DNA from: Polynucleobacter sp. UK-Mo-2m-Kol15 | GTDB taxonomy: Bacteria; Pseudomonadota; Gammaproteobacteria; Burkholderiales; Burkholderiaceae | DNA length: 64,000 nucleotides | Reading direction: 5' to 3' | Assembly: GCF_018881505.1 (NCBI RefSeq) | Contig: NZ_JACVQC010000001.1 | Coordinates: 1,409,927-1,473,926 of the forward strand | Shown: piece after piece, positions 19,619 to 28,300 of the stretch | How the letters are laid out: each line of letters opens with the position of its first letter | How positions within the stretch are numbered: the stretch's first letter is position 1 | Notes under the pieces: model-generated | What the model was told of the DNA's origin: nothing | The model's input: the letters and a program-made list of their open reading frames with translations, nothing else | Database searches by the model: none | Program-made: the position numbers and the translations under genes

Positions 19619-20437
19619 ATGACAGCACCCTTACCCAACCCCTTAATTGCTGCAGATCCATTGATGCTTTATGGCGAGACTTTTGCTAGCCGTTTATTGC
19701 TAGGAACTTCGCGTTACCCCTCTCCACAAGTTTTAGAAAATGCTGTCAAGCAATCTAATCCTGGGATGATTACTGTAAGCCTTCGTAGACAAGGGACTTC
19801 AACTACAGAGGCGCACTCTGGATTTTGGGATCTCTTAAAGAAAATGGCTGTACCGGTTTTACCCAATACCGCAGGTTGTCATAGCCCCAAAGAAGTCATT
19901 GCCACCGCACAGATGGCTCGGGAAGTATTTGAAACTAACTGGATTAAGTTAGAGCTCATCGGTGATGACTACACTTTACAGCCCGATACTTTGCGCTTAG
20001 TTTCAACCGCAGAAACGTTAATTAAAGATGGCTTCAAAGTATTGCCATATTGCACAGAAGATCTCATCTTGTGCCAACGTTTAGTTGACGTTGGATGCCA
20101 GGCCGTAATGCCTTGGGCTGCGCCTATCGGTACAGGTCAAGGACCTTTAAATCCTTATGCATTAAAACTCTTGCGTGATCGCTTAAAGGTTCCGCTACTA
20201 GTTGATGCTGGCTTGGGTCTACCCTCTCATGCCTGCAGTGTAATGGAGTGGGGTTTTGATGGCGTCTTGCTGAACACCGCTGTTGCATTAGCTGATGACC
20301 CTATTGCAATGGCAAAGGCTTTTGCGATGGCAGTTGACGCTGGTCGCATGGCTTTCCTTTCAGGCGCCATGAAGGCTCAGCAATCCGCTCAAGCTAGCAC
20401 GCCCTTAGTTGGCACACCTTTCTGGCACCAAAGTTAA
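19619..20437 (+). CDS. thiG: Thiazole synthase
   Basis: A 272-residue TIM-barrel enzyme that condenses DXP, dehydroglycine and ThiS thiocarboxylate. The Schiff-base Lys is in [10 protein letters not shown] (about residue 109). Phosphate-binding and product-release blocks [11 protein letters not shown] and [11 protein letters not shown] are present. The ATG at 19619 is preferred to a TTG at 19610. It lies 48 bases after thiS and 12 before thiE. Confidence 0.96.
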   Translation: MTAPLPNPLIAADPLMLYGETFASRLLLGTSRYPSPQVLENAVKQSNPGMITVSLRRQGTSTTEAHSGFWDLLKKMAVPVLPNTAGCHSPKEVIATAQMAREVFETNWIKLELIGDDYTLQPDTLRLVSTAETLIKDGFKVLPYCTEDLILCQRLVDVGCQAVMPWAAPIGTGQGPLNPYALKLLRDRLKVPLLVDAGLGLPSHACSVMEWGFDGVLLNTAVALADDPIAMAKAFAMAVDAGRMAFLSGAMKAQQSAQASTPLVGTPFWHQS

Positions 20438-20449
20438 AGAGTAACTCTG

Positions 20450-21376
20450 ATGAGCTTAGTTCGCGACCTTGCGGATCAAATTGTTGCAGCCCATATCAAG
20501 GATGACTTGTGTTTGCCTATTCCGGCATACAGCATGTCGTTGCCACCACCAAGTATTGATAATGAGCATGCTGCCGATCACTATGAGCTAGCCGGTATGG
20601 TTGCAGCCATTGAGATGGGGTTTATAGAAAGTGACTCCAAGGTTCTTGGTAAGGCTTGGTCACGCATGGTTCACCAAGATGGTGGCTTCAATCCAATTAA
20701 GTGGCCCTCTAGGCCGGAGCATTTTGATTTACTGCCTTGGACACGGAACATGAATCCCAAAGCATTTGCAGAATGTCCAAAACGCTTAGGTTTATATGCT
20801 GTTATGCCGGATGCGGATTGGGTAAAGCGAATGGTTGATGCTGAAGTGCCAACCGTACAACTGCGCCTGAAGTCCAATGATAAAAAACTTATCCACAAGC
20901 AAATTAGACAATCTGTTGAGGCGGTTCAAGGTAGTAAAACTTTGCTTTTTATCAACGACTATTGGCAAGAGGCGATTGAAGCTGGTGCATACGGCATTCA
21001 TCTAGGTCAAGAAGATTTAGAGACGGCAAATTTAGATGCCATTCGATCCGCAGGTCTGCGCTTAGGCCTCAGTACTCACGGCTATGCTGAGATGGTCTAT
21101 GCCGATCGCTTCTGCCCAAGCTATATCGCCATGGGTGCGGTATTCCCAACCAATCTTAAAAAGATGGCTACAGCACCCCAAGGCCTTGGACGCTTATATA
21201 AGTACGCTCAATTGATGAGTCACTATCCATTAGTTGCCATCGGGGGGATTGATGAAGGCAGTATTCATGCGGTGGCACAAAGTGGTGTTGGGTCTGTTGC
21301 TGTTGTTCGAGCAATCAATGGGGCGAATGATCCTAAAGCAGCAGTGAAGCGATTGCAAGAGCTCATGAAAACCTAA
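20450..21376 (+). CDS. thiE: Thiamine-phosphate synthase with N-terminal extension
   Basis: A 308-residue protein, about 100 longer than the usual ThiE. Residues about 110-308 are the TIM barrel with QLRLKSND, INDYWQEAIEAGAYGIHLGQEDL-type core, GLSTHGYAEM and VGSVAVVRAI, all near the family consensus. It joins HMP-PP and thiazole phosphate. Residues 1-105 match nothing I recognise and are not a ThiD domain. The segment holds conserved-looking aromatic and Pro-rich stretches (PLPxPxYSMSLPPPS type, WSRMVHQDGGFNP). It could bind substrate, mediate contact with ThiD or ThiG, or be structural. The gene is convergent with thiD, with a 4-base overlap. Confidence 0.9.
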   Translation: MSLVRDLADQIVAAHIKDDLCLPIPAYSMSLPPPSIDNEHAADHYELAGMVAAIEMGFIESDSKVLGKAWSRMVHQDGGFNPIKWPSRPEHFDLLPWTRNMNPKAFAECPKRLGLYAVMPDADWVKRMVDAEVPTVQLRLKSNDKKLIHKQIRQSVEAVQGSKTLLFINDYWQEAIEAGAYGIHLGQEDLETANLDAIRSAGLRLGLSTHGYAEMVYADRFCPSYIAMGAVFPTNLKKMATAPQGLGRLYKYAQLMSHYPLVAIGGIDEGSIHAVAQSGVGSVAVVRAINGANDPKAAVKRLQELMKT

Positions 21377-22257
21377 TACTTACCCTCTTCATCTGGTAAT
21401 GCAGTTGGATAAAAATCATGCATATGCCACAAAGGTCCTGGACCCTCACCAATATTTAAGAAACGCCCTGCTTCTAGTCCTGCCTCAACATAAGAGATCG
21501 CTTTAGCAACTGCATGAGGAAGATCATGGTCATCTGCTAAATAGGTTGAAATAGCAGAGGCTAGTGAACAACCAGTGCCATGGGTATTGGCCGTGTTAAC
21601 ACGATAGTGCTTGAATTCTTTTGACTGAACTACTTCAAGACCATCCTCAAGAGTTCGCCACATCAGAAAATCTATCAGTTGTGTATGGGTAGCATCAAGA
21701 TGACCACCCTTAATCAATACAGCTTGAGGCCCCATATCTAACAACTCTTCAGCCGCCAACTTAAAGTCTTGCGGACCCATAAGCTCACGACCTAATAATA
21801 AGGAGGCCTCCTCCAGATTTGGAGTTACCAACATCGCCATTGGAAACAGCTCTTTAATCATGGCCTGAGCAGTATCGTCACCACCCAAACTTGCGCCAGA
21901 TGTTGCCCTTAGGACGGGATCCAGGACAATTCTTTTGGCTCCATGGCGCTTGAGTGCTACCGCTACAGTGCGGACGATCTCAGGACTAGCCAACATGCCA
22001 ATCTTGACAATATCCACCCCAATATCCATAAAGACTGCATCGATCTGAGCCTCAACCACATCAAGATCAATATCCTGAATGCGACTCACCCCCAGGGTGT
22101 TCTGGGCTGTAATAGCGGTGATAGCAGTCATCCCATACCCACCAAGGGCTGTAATGACTTTGAGGTCGGCTTGGATGCCTGCGCCACCACCGCTATCGGA
22201 CCCAGCAATGGTCAATACTTTAGGGATCTGTACAGAACTTGGGGTAGATGATTTCAT
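21373..22257 (-). CDS. thiD: Hydroxymethylpyrimidine/phosphomethylpyrimidine kinase
   Basis: A 294-residue ribokinase-fold kinase that phosphorylates HMP and [22 protein letters not shown] (about 15-32) and [16 protein letters not shown] (about 222) hold the substrate loop and the anion hole with catalytic Asp-type network. It is the only thiamine gene on the minus strand; its stop overlaps that of thiE by 4 bases. Its 5' region overlaps the promoter of tRNA-Asn on the other strand. No riboswitch is seen before it. Confidence 0.95.
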   Translation of the reverse strand: MKSSTPSSVQIPKVLTIAGSDSGGGAGIQADLKVITALGGYGMTAITAITAQNTLGVSRIQDIDLDVVEAQIDAVFMDIGVDIVKIGMLASPEIVRTVAVALKRHGAKRIVLDPVLRATSGASLGGDDTAQAMIKELFPMAMLVTPNLEEASLLLGRELMGPQDFKLAAEELLDMGPQAVLIKGGHLDATHTQLIDFLMWRTLEDGLEVVQSKEFKHYRVNTANTHGTGCSLASAISTYLADDHDLPHAVAKAISYVEAGLEAGRFLNIGEGPGPLWHMHDFYPTALPDEEGKY

Positions 22258-22268
22258 CTTGCTATAAT
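22239..22268 (+). promoter_or_regulatory. Promoter of tRNA-Asn
   Basis: A perfect TATAAT (22263-22268) lies 10 bases before the tRNA. A weak -35 TTGGGG is about 18 bases upstream, inside the first codons of thiD on the opposite strand. The thiD start and the tRNA start are only 21 bases apart. Confidence 0.65.
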
Positions 22269-22278
22269 ATCGGCTTAT

Positions 22279-22354
22279 TCCTCGATAGCTCAGTCGGTAG
22301 AGCGCCGGACTGTTAATCCGTAGGTCCCTGGTTCGAGCCCAGGTCGAGGAGCCA
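22279..22354 (+). tRNA. tRNA-Asn (anticodon GUU)
   Basis: Acceptor TCCTCGA/TCGAGGA, D arm GCTCAGTCGGTAGAGC, anticodon loop CTGTTAA (GTT), T arm with GGTTCGAGCCC, discriminator G and encoded CCA. All stems pair. Confidence 0.97.
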
Positions 22355-22361
22355 AATAAGT

Positions 22362-22392
22362 AAGCCCCTAGAGCAATCTAGGGGCTTTTTTT
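22362..22392 (+). terminator. Intrinsic terminator of tRNA-Asn
   Basis: An 11-base-pair stem AAGCCCCTAGA / TCTAGGGGCTT with a four-base loop (GCAA) is followed by seven T. Textbook rho-independent terminator. Confidence 0.93.
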
Positions 22393-22451
22393 ATAAGTGC
22401 TGGCAGTACTGATTGTTGAAAGGACAGTACATCTGCGACAAAATTAGCATC

Positions 22452-23441
22452 TCAATCAATGCTGAAGTTATTTTCGCTAATTACGCGCTTCCAACGCACA
22501 CTATCATTTCGAACAAAGTTCTTAGCATCTTCGGGTGACTTACTTAATACAATCGGCAAGTAGGCCTTTGCAAAAGATTCTTTTACCTTAGGGTTTTGCA
22601 TTGCTTTAGTGATAGCCGCAAAAAGATAATCAACTACTGGCTTTGGAGTTTTTGCGGGAACGAATATAGCATTCCAATTATCACTACCTATTCCCACATA
22701 GCCACTCTCGATCATTGTGGGGAGGTCAGGAAATGCTGGCAAGCGTGTTGCTGATGTTGTCGCAAATGCTTTCATTCTTCCACTCTTGATTATCTCAGTA
22801 ACTGTCGCTGCATTCAGAATTGAAAAATGAATTTCGCCGGCAATGATAGATGTCTGTGATGACCCTGCTCCCTTAGATGGGATATTAACCATTGAAATAC
22901 CAGCCTGACGATTAAAATCAAGCATATCAAGATTCGAGTAACCACCCAATGGGGCAGAAAAATTTAATTCACCAGGGCGTTGTTTCGCGTATGCAACCAA
23001 CTCTTTCAGATTGTTCGGCGGAAAGTTAGGACCAGAAACTATTATATTTGGTATGGAGGCAATCATTGTGATTGGCACTAAATCTTGAGAAGGGCTTACT
23101 TTTAATTGCTTCGCATAAATAAATTCATTAATTGCATTAGTCGAAACGTTACCCATGAGCAATGTGTAGCCATCCGGTGCAGACTGAGCAACGGCAGTCA
23201 TGCCAATATTGCCGCTGGCACCAGTTTTATTCTCCACAAAAACACTTTCGCCAACAACTTCCGATAGAGCAGCCGCGAGTATGCGAGCTGCAATATCAGT
23301 CCCGCCACCAGGAGCAAGAGGAACAATTATTTTTATTGGTTTATTAGGAAAAGAGCCGGATCCCTGAGCGTGTGAAAAGGTGCTGATACTGAGAATTACA
23401 ATAGCGAAATACCAATGAATACCGCGAGCAAAAAAACGCAT
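22452..23441 (-). CDS. Bug-family (TctC-like) periplasmic solute receptor
   Basis: A 329-residue secreted binding protein. The signal peptide ends near FSHAQG; the mature N-terminus FPNKPIKIIVPLAPGGGTD is the family hallmark, followed by GASGNIGMTAVAQSAPDGYT. Bug receptors trap carboxylates or other small acids in the periplasm and deliver them to TctAB-type carriers or act in sensing. No TctA or TctB gene is near. It stands alone between tRNA-Asn and a decayed region, and the ligand is unknown. It is one of three Bug genes here. Confidence 0.92.
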   Translation of the reverse strand: MRFFARGIHWYFAIVILSISTFSHAQGSGSFPNKPIKIIVPLAPGGGTDIAARILAAALSEVVGESVFVENKTGASGNIGMTAVAQSAPDGYTLLMGNVSTNAINEFIYAKQLKVSPSQDLVPITMIASIPNIIVSGPNFPPNNLKELVAYAKQRPGELNFSAPLGGYSNLDMLDFNRQAGISMVNIPSKGAGSSQTSIIAGEIHFSILNAATVTEIIKSGRMKAFATTSATRLPAFPDLPTMIESGYVGIGSDNWNAIFVPAKTPKPVVDYLFAAITKAMQNPKVKESFAKAYLPIVLSKSPEDAKNFVRNDSVRWKRVISENNFSID

Positions 23442-23760
23442 AGCTGTCTCCTATTATTGATTTAATAAAAATCATGGCTTATTGAAATTTACTATACATG
23501 AATATTTATTAATTAAGCAAGATAGACCTTTTCTTATTTCTTAAGTTATTCAAGGAATCAGAAATAGGCGTCACAATCAAATTTCTAGCGAATAACCTTT
23601 ATCTCTCCCGAACGATTTCCTGATATTAGCCAAAATATGGGAAATCAAGGGTGCTATTACTTATCCCTACAAGTTAAAGCTAATGTCGGGATTTTAATTA
23701 AGCAACATTCTGTGAAATAAATCGGCCACAGTTGTTGAGCAGTCATGTTGAGGATGATTG
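23442..23760. other. AT-rich intergenic region without recognisable gene
   Basis: About 320 bases upstream of the Bug gene. I see no open frame, RNA fold or repeat that I can defend; it should hold the Bug promoter. It merges into decayed gene fragments to the right. Confidence 0.4.
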
Positions 23761-23815
23761 AACCTAGATCATCTCTTTTATTACGCAGATTTACGAGGCG
23801 ATTATTTAATATCTT
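23761..23815 (-). pseudogene. Decayed copy of the 3' end of the hypothetical gene at 26390
   Basis: On the minus strand this reads ILNNRLVNLRNKR, against SLNNRLANLRKKR at the C-terminus of the intact protein encoded at 26390-26974. The DNA matches well (TTACGCAGATT, GCGA, TTATTTAA blocks), and similarity may continue past the stop to about 23742. Only the tail survives. Confidence 0.7.
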
Positions 23816-23820
23816 GGTGG

Positions 23821-23884
23821 GCAGAAGATTGTTAAATTAGAGTCGAAGCGACTTTAGCCACCATCTGCTGGAATCACTGTAAGG
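23821..23884 (-). pseudogene. Decayed copy of the 3' end of the SDR gene at 25500
   Basis: On the minus strand this reads TVIPADGG, a stop, then SRF, against TVIPVDGGSSRF of the intact SDR. The DNA identity is high by eye, and runs about 15 bases past the SDR stop (ATTGTTAAATTA shared), so this is duplicated DNA and not convergence. It directly abuts the other fragment. Confidence 0.8.
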
Positions 23885-23899
23885 CTTTTTACTTCCTGG

Positions 23900-23929
23900 C
23901 CCAAGAGCAACTTTAAGATTGCTCTTGGG
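23900..23929. repeat. 11-base inverted repeat downstream of ALDH gene
   Basis: CCCAAGAGCAA and TTGCTCTTGGG form a perfect stem with an 8-base loop. No T-run follows on either strand, so it is at best a weak terminator or processing hairpin for the ALDH transcript. Confidence 0.5.
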
Positions 23930-23995
23930 GGGTATCTATAAGAACTGTACGATTGACTTAGATATAGATACTAAGAAAACTATACAAAAAGATCC

Positions 23996-25435
23996 TCAGA
24001 CGTTCATGATTGCAACTGAACGAGCATTCAAATAAGCTTCCATGGCTTCTGGTCCACCTTCTGAACCATAACCAGAATCTTTGATGCCACCAAAAGGCAT
24101 TTCGGCAGAAGGCATTGCTGGCATGTTCATCCAAAGCATTCCCACTTCGACTCGACGAGCTAATAAATCAGCATTTTTCAAAGACTTTGTAAATGCATAG
24201 CCTGCAAGACCAAATGCTAGACGATTAGCTTCTGTAATGGCCTCATCTAGAGTATTGAAACTGCGGATTGCTGCCATAGGTCCAAATGGCTCATCGTTGA
24301 AAACCTTGGCATGCAGTGGTACATCAGTCAAGATGGTAGGCTGCCAGAAGTTACCTTCACTTCCAATCCGCTCTCCTCCAGTTTCAAGTTGAGCTCCATG
24401 CTTGATCGCATCGGCGGTAAATTCTGCCATGGCTGTAACACGGCGCGCGTTGGCCAAGGGGCCCATTGTTGTGCCTTCCGCAGTGCCGTTACCAACCTTA
24501 AGCCCTTGAGTGAACTTGACCATCTCGGCAACGAATTCTTTTTTGATACTCTCATGCACCAGAAAGCGTGTGGGGGCGATACAGACTTGTCCAGCGTTAC
24601 GAAACTTAGCTGCTCCCGCCGACTTCACCGCCAGGACAATGTCTGCGTCCTCGGCAACAATCACTGGCGCGTGGCCACCCAATTCCATCGTGACACGTTT
24701 CATATGCTGACCCGCCAACCCAGCTAGCTGTTTACCAACAGGCGTTGATCCAGTGAAGGTAACCTTGCGAACAATGGGGTGTGGGATGAGGTAATTTGAA
24801 ATCTCTGCTGGCGTGCCATAGACTAAGCCCAGCACACCCTCTGGCAAACCTGCATCTGAAAACGCACGAATAAGTGCTGCAGGTGCTGCGGGAGTTTCCT
24901 CCGGCGCCTTGACAATCATCGAACAACCTGAGGCCAAAGCAGCTGACATTTTGCGAACCACTTGATTAATAGGAAAGTTCCATGGCGTAAATGCCGCAAC
25001 TACTCCTACCGGATCCTTGATTACCATTTGACGCACTGACAAGTTAAATCGCGATGGCACAATGCGGCCGTAGACGCGCATGCCTTCATCCGCAAACCAT
25101 TCAATGATGTCAGCTGCTGACATAGCCTCAACCTTGGCCTCCATCAGTGGTTTGCCTTGCTCTTGGGTCAGCATGACTGCAATATCTGAAGCTCGCTCCC
25201 GCATCAAGCTCGCGGCCTTACGCATGATTTTGCTACGCTCTACGGGGAGCATATCTCGCCATATTTCGAAGCCCTTTTGCGCAGCCTGTAAAGCGCGATC
25301 TAAGTCAGGGACACGAGCATGCGCTACTCGACCAATTTCTTTACCTGTGGCGGGGTTAAAAACAGCAAGCGATTCACCTGCTGCGGCATCACACCATTGG
25401 CCATTAATGAAAAGTTGCGTATTGGGGTAGGTCAT
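23996..25435 (-). CDS. NAD(P)-dependent aldehyde dehydrogenase (succinate/ketoglutarate-semialdehyde type)
   Basis: A 479-residue ALDH. Cofactor block [14 protein letters not shown], general base in [10 protein letters not shown] (about residue 250) and nucleophile in [11 protein letters not shown] (about 284). The C-terminus [24 protein letters not shown] fits the group that oxidises succinate, glutarate or 2-ketoglutarate semialdehyde. It differs strongly from the other ALDH of the window. It is downstream of the SDR gene on the same strand (64 bases), so an alcohol-aldehyde-acid sequence is possible. The substrate is open. Confidence 0.87.
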   Translation of the reverse strand: MTYPNTQLFINGQWCDAAAGESLAVFNPATGKEIGRVAHARVPDLDRALQAAQKGFEIWRDMLPVERSKIMRKAASLMRERASDIAVMLTQEQGKPLMEAKVEAMSAADIIEWFADEGMRVYGRIVPSRFNLSVRQMVIKDPVGVVAAFTPWNFPINQVVRKMSAALASGCSMIVKAPEETPAAPAALIRAFSDAGLPEGVLGLVYGTPAEISNYLIPHPIVRKVTFTGSTPVGKQLAGLAGQHMKRVTMELGGHAPVIVAEDADIVLAVKSAGAAKFRNAGQVCIAPTRFLVHESIKKEFVAEMVKFTQGLKVGNGTAEGTTMGPLANARRVTAMAEFTADAIKHGAQLETGGERIGSEGNFWQPTILTDVPLHAKVFNDEPFGPMAAIRSFNTLDEAITEANRLAFGLAGYAFTKSLKNADLLARRVEVGMLWMNMPAMPSAEMPFGGIKDSGYGSEGGPEAMEAYLNARSVAIMNV

Positions 25436-25499
25436 GATTATTCCTTTAAATTGTATTTTCCAAAATATTAATAATTACTTAAGCAAGCGGATTGTTAAA

Positions 25500-26255
25500 T
25501 TAAAAGGCGAAGCGACTTGAGCCACCATCTACTGGAATCACTGTTCCAGTTACATAGCTAGCTAATGGCGAACTCAAGAATAAGGCAACTGCTGCGATTT
25601 CTTCCGTAGTACCAAAACGACCAACCGGAATCTCTTGCCGAGAATACTCAAGCTCATCCTCCAATGTTGGATAGCGCTTTTGAATTTGCTCAGTTCGAAT
25701 GCGGCCCGGTTGCAAACAATTTACAGTAACACCATACAGAGCAACATCACGTGAAAGCGCTTTTGCCCAAACATGAACGGCAGCTTTTGCAGTAAATGCT
25801 GCATTTAACATTCTTGGCTCAGATGTTCCCGTAAAAGTAACAATACGCCCCCAATTGTTTCGCTGCATTCCAGGGACTATTGCATGCGTTAACTCTCTAA
25901 TTCGGAAAAAATTGAGGGTCATTCCTTCAAGCCATTGCTCTTTGGTTGCATCAAAGGGCACGGGGCGGCTACCACCAGCAGCATTAATGAGGATATCAAC
26001 GCGACCCAATAAAGCTTCCGCCTCTTTTGCCACGCGCTCAGGCTCGCCTTCAATAGAAAAATCAGCCTCTAAGGCAATGATCTTGCCACCATTTTGACTG
26101 GAAATTTCTGTAGTTAATTCCTCAACCAGTGCATGACGCCTTGCAACACCGACTACTGTCACACCCTCTGAAGCCAAAAGACGAGCAGTAGTTCTGCCAA
26201 TTCCCTGGCTAGCTCCAGTAACCAACGCTGTTTTGCCTTTTAATCCCCAATCCAT
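25500..26255 (-). CDS. SDR family protein with altered active site
   Basis: A 251-residue short-chain dehydrogenase fold. The cofactor motif TGASQGIGRTTARLLA (about 13-28) and NAAGG (about 90) are intact, and the C-terminus SYVTGTVIPVDGGSSRFAF is normal. The catalytic YxxxK is not: Lys157 is kept (NAAFTAKAAV) but position -4 is Ala153, and the Ser segment is shortened. So ordinary ketoreductase chemistry is doubtful; another residue may serve, or the protein may have a different reaction. It is upstream of the ALDH gene. A fossil of its 3' end lies at 23821. Confidence 0.85.
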   Translation of the reverse strand: MDWGLKGKTALVTGASQGIGRTTARLLASEGVTVVGVARRHALVEELTTEISSQNGGKIIALEADFSIEGEPERVAKEAEALLGRVDILINAAGGSRPVPFDATKEQWLEGMTLNFFRIRELTHAIVPGMQRNNWGRIVTFTGTSEPRMLNAAFTAKAAVHVWAKALSRDVALYGVTVNCLQPGRIRTEQIQKRYPTLEDELEYSRQEIPVGRFGTTEEIAAVALFLSSPLASYVTGTVIPVDGGSSRFAF

Positions 26256-26389
26256 ATAATTTAAATTCTTTTTTTAGTTATTACGAGGTGAGCTAGTATG
26301 AATAAAAGCTGACATCGCAAGATTATGACCAGTAGATGCTACCATTTTTCTATCAACCATCTTCTAAAGGGCTGATGAAGTAGCCGAGC

Positions 26390-26974
26390 TTAGATCAACC
26401 TTTTTTTACGCAGATTGGCGAGCCGGTTATTTAAAGATTTAATAGTGAGCAAGTTGAACTTATCACCTTCAGACCAATTGCTGCCTTTCCACTCAATACC
26501 CTCTGCTGTGACATCCGCAAATGGCTCCCTACCCTCTTTTGCAAAGCCTTCCAAAGCAGCAATTAATGCCGCACGATCATCAGACCCCCCGATATCTTTA
26601 ATTGCATCCAAAATGGGTTTAGTAATTGTGTCGCTATAGGTCACCTTCGAGTCGGGATGCTTCGCAGAAGTTGGGGTTTCAAAGATGTATTCGTGCGGCC
26701 ACTCAAATACATTTCGCGCTAAGTTTTTTACTGACTCTGGACTTACTGCGCCACTAGCAGGATTATTTGGATCAGCTGGCAAGTTGAGCTCGGTAATCCA
26801 GGCTTCAAATTCTGCAATACAGGCATAGCGCTTTTCTTCACTATCGCGCTTTTGCTCTTCTTGCGAAAGCAATAAAGTAACCCAAGCCCAAGCAATATCT
26901 TTGGGGGTAGCAAATTCCTGATTCAGAATGCCGCTCGCTTTTTTGAGGATGGGTTTGGATGTGAGTTTTGCCAT
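26390..26974 (-). CDS. Hypothetical protein, 194 residues
   Basis: I do not recognise the family. The protein starts MAKLTSKPILKKASGILNQEF at the ATG at 26974, chosen over a longer frame reaching 27043 because of its compact basic start. It has no signal peptide or membrane helix. The middle has acidic and Trp-rich stretches (AWAWVTLLLSQEEQKRDSEEKR; EGIEWKGSNWSEGDKFN), and the C-terminus is basic (LNNRLANLRKKRLI). It is upstream of the SDR on the same strand with a 134-base gap. A decayed copy of its tail at 23761 shows that it was once present twice. A cytosolic protein; function unknown. Confidence 0.65.
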   Translation of the reverse strand: MAKLTSKPILKKASGILNQEFATPKDIAWAWVTLLLSQEEQKRDSEEKRYACIAEFEAWITELNLPADPNNPASGAVSPESVKNLARNVFEWPHEYIFETPTSAKHPDSKVTYSDTITKPILDAIKDIGGSDDRAALIAALEGFAKEGREPFADVTAEGIEWKGSNWSEGDKFNLLTIKSLNNRLANLRKKRLI

Positions 26975-27216
26975 TACGTTCTTTCTGCACTCTTTAATCA
27001 GTGCCTTCAATTTAGAGTGGAAGTTGTAAGGGAAACCCCTCACTCATTTTTGACAATGCTCACCACAGACCCCCTAGAATACTCTTGATTGCTCAAGATT
27101 GACGTCCAAATTACTCTAAGGATACTTCGGGACCTGGCCACAGATTGGTCTGTTATGCTTTAAGCACTAATTTTAAAAATCATCATCAGAATGACATTGG
27201 TAACCAGGAGATCACT

Positions 27217-28248
27217 ATGATTCAAGATAAGCTTTCTCATGTAATTAAAAGCACAACTCTATTTTTTACTGCGGTTATAACCTTATTCATTGGCACTAGC
27301 CAAGCATCTCTCGCTCAGTCGGATTACCCCAATAAACCGATTCGGTTCGTAATTCCCTTCCCTGCTGCTGGAGCAACTGACAATATCGCCAGACCACTCC
27401 AAAATGAACTCTTAAATACAGTCAAGTGGAATGTCATCATTGACAATAAGCCCGGTGCTGGTGGCAATATTGGCGCAGAGCTTGTCTCCAAAGCAGCTCC
27501 TGATGGCTATACCTGGCTAATGGCATCAGTCGGTACTCATGGAATCAATCTGCCCTTATACACTCAAGGCAGCGGCAAATTACCATTTGACCCTATTAAA
27601 GATTTCACCCCAATTACCTTGGTAGCGGAATTGCCAAACGTCTTGGTACTAAATCCTGAATTTGCTGCTAAAAATAAAATCAATAGCGTGAATGATTTAA
27701 TTGCTTACGCAAGAGCTAATCCGGGTAAAGTCAATATGGCATCGAGTGGCAACGGTACTTCGATTCATATGGCTGGTGAGCTATTTAAATCGATGACAAA
27801 AACCTTTATGGTGCATCTTCCTTATAGAGGAAGTCCTCCTGCTGTGACTGACCTCATGGCGGGCAATGTTGACATTATGTTTGACAATCTCCCATCCTCA
27901 ATTAGCTACATCCGCGCTGGTCGATTAAAGGCATTGGCAGTCACAACGGCCAAGCGTTCGCCTGCATTCCCAGACCTACCAACCATTGCTGAAGCCGCCA
28001 ACTTACCTGGCTATGAGGCAACCTCCTGGTTTGGGGTGGTTGGTCCTGCGAATATGCCGGCAGATATTCTCAATAAAGATAGTGCTGTGCTGATGGCTGC
28101 CATTAATAGCGCTTCTGTGAAAGAAAAATATTTAGCAATGGGTGCACAACCTGTTGGCAATACACCTGCGCAATTCTCAGCCTTCATTAAAAGTGAGATT
28201 ACAAAGTGGACGAAGGTGGTTAAAGAGTCCGGAGCAAGGGTAGATTAA
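27217..28248 (+). CDS. Bug-family (TctC-like) periplasmic solute receptor
   Basis: A 343-residue secreted receptor. The ATG at 27217 has AGGAG 7 bases upstream; a longer frame from 27145 is less likely. The signal peptide ends near SLAQS; the mature start [25 protein letters not shown] and [22 protein letters not shown] are typical. It lacks TctAB partners. It is convergent with the TPP-dependent enzyme gene and shares its terminator, so it may serve that pathway. Ligand unknown. Confidence 0.92.
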   Translation: MIQDKLSHVIKSTTLFFTAVITLFIGTSQASLAQSDYPNKPIRFVIPFPAAGATDNIARPLQNELLNTVKWNVIIDNKPGAGGNIGAELVSKAAPDGYTWLMASVGTHGINLPLYTQGSGKLPFDPIKDFTPITLVAELPNVLVLNPEFAAKNKINSVNDLIAYARANPGKVNMASSGNGTSIHMAGELFKSMTKTFMVHLPYRGSPPAVTDLMAGNVDIMFDNLPSSISYIRAGRLKALAVTTAKRSPAFPDLPTIAEAANLPGYEATSWFGVVGPANMPADILNKDSAVLMAAINSASVKEKYLAMGAQPVGNTPAQFSAFIKSEITKWTKVVKESGARVD

Positions 28249-28270
28249 ACCCCTCAAGCATCAACTACCA

Positions 28271-28300
28271 AAAGAGGAGCCATGCTCCTCTTTTTTATTT
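28271..28300. terminator. Bidirectional terminator between Bug and TPP-enzyme genes
   Basis: Stem AAAGAGGAGC / GCTCCTCTTT with loop CAT, then a T-run on the plus strand and A-run before it. It overlaps the last codons of the minus-strand gene. Confidence 0.85.
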
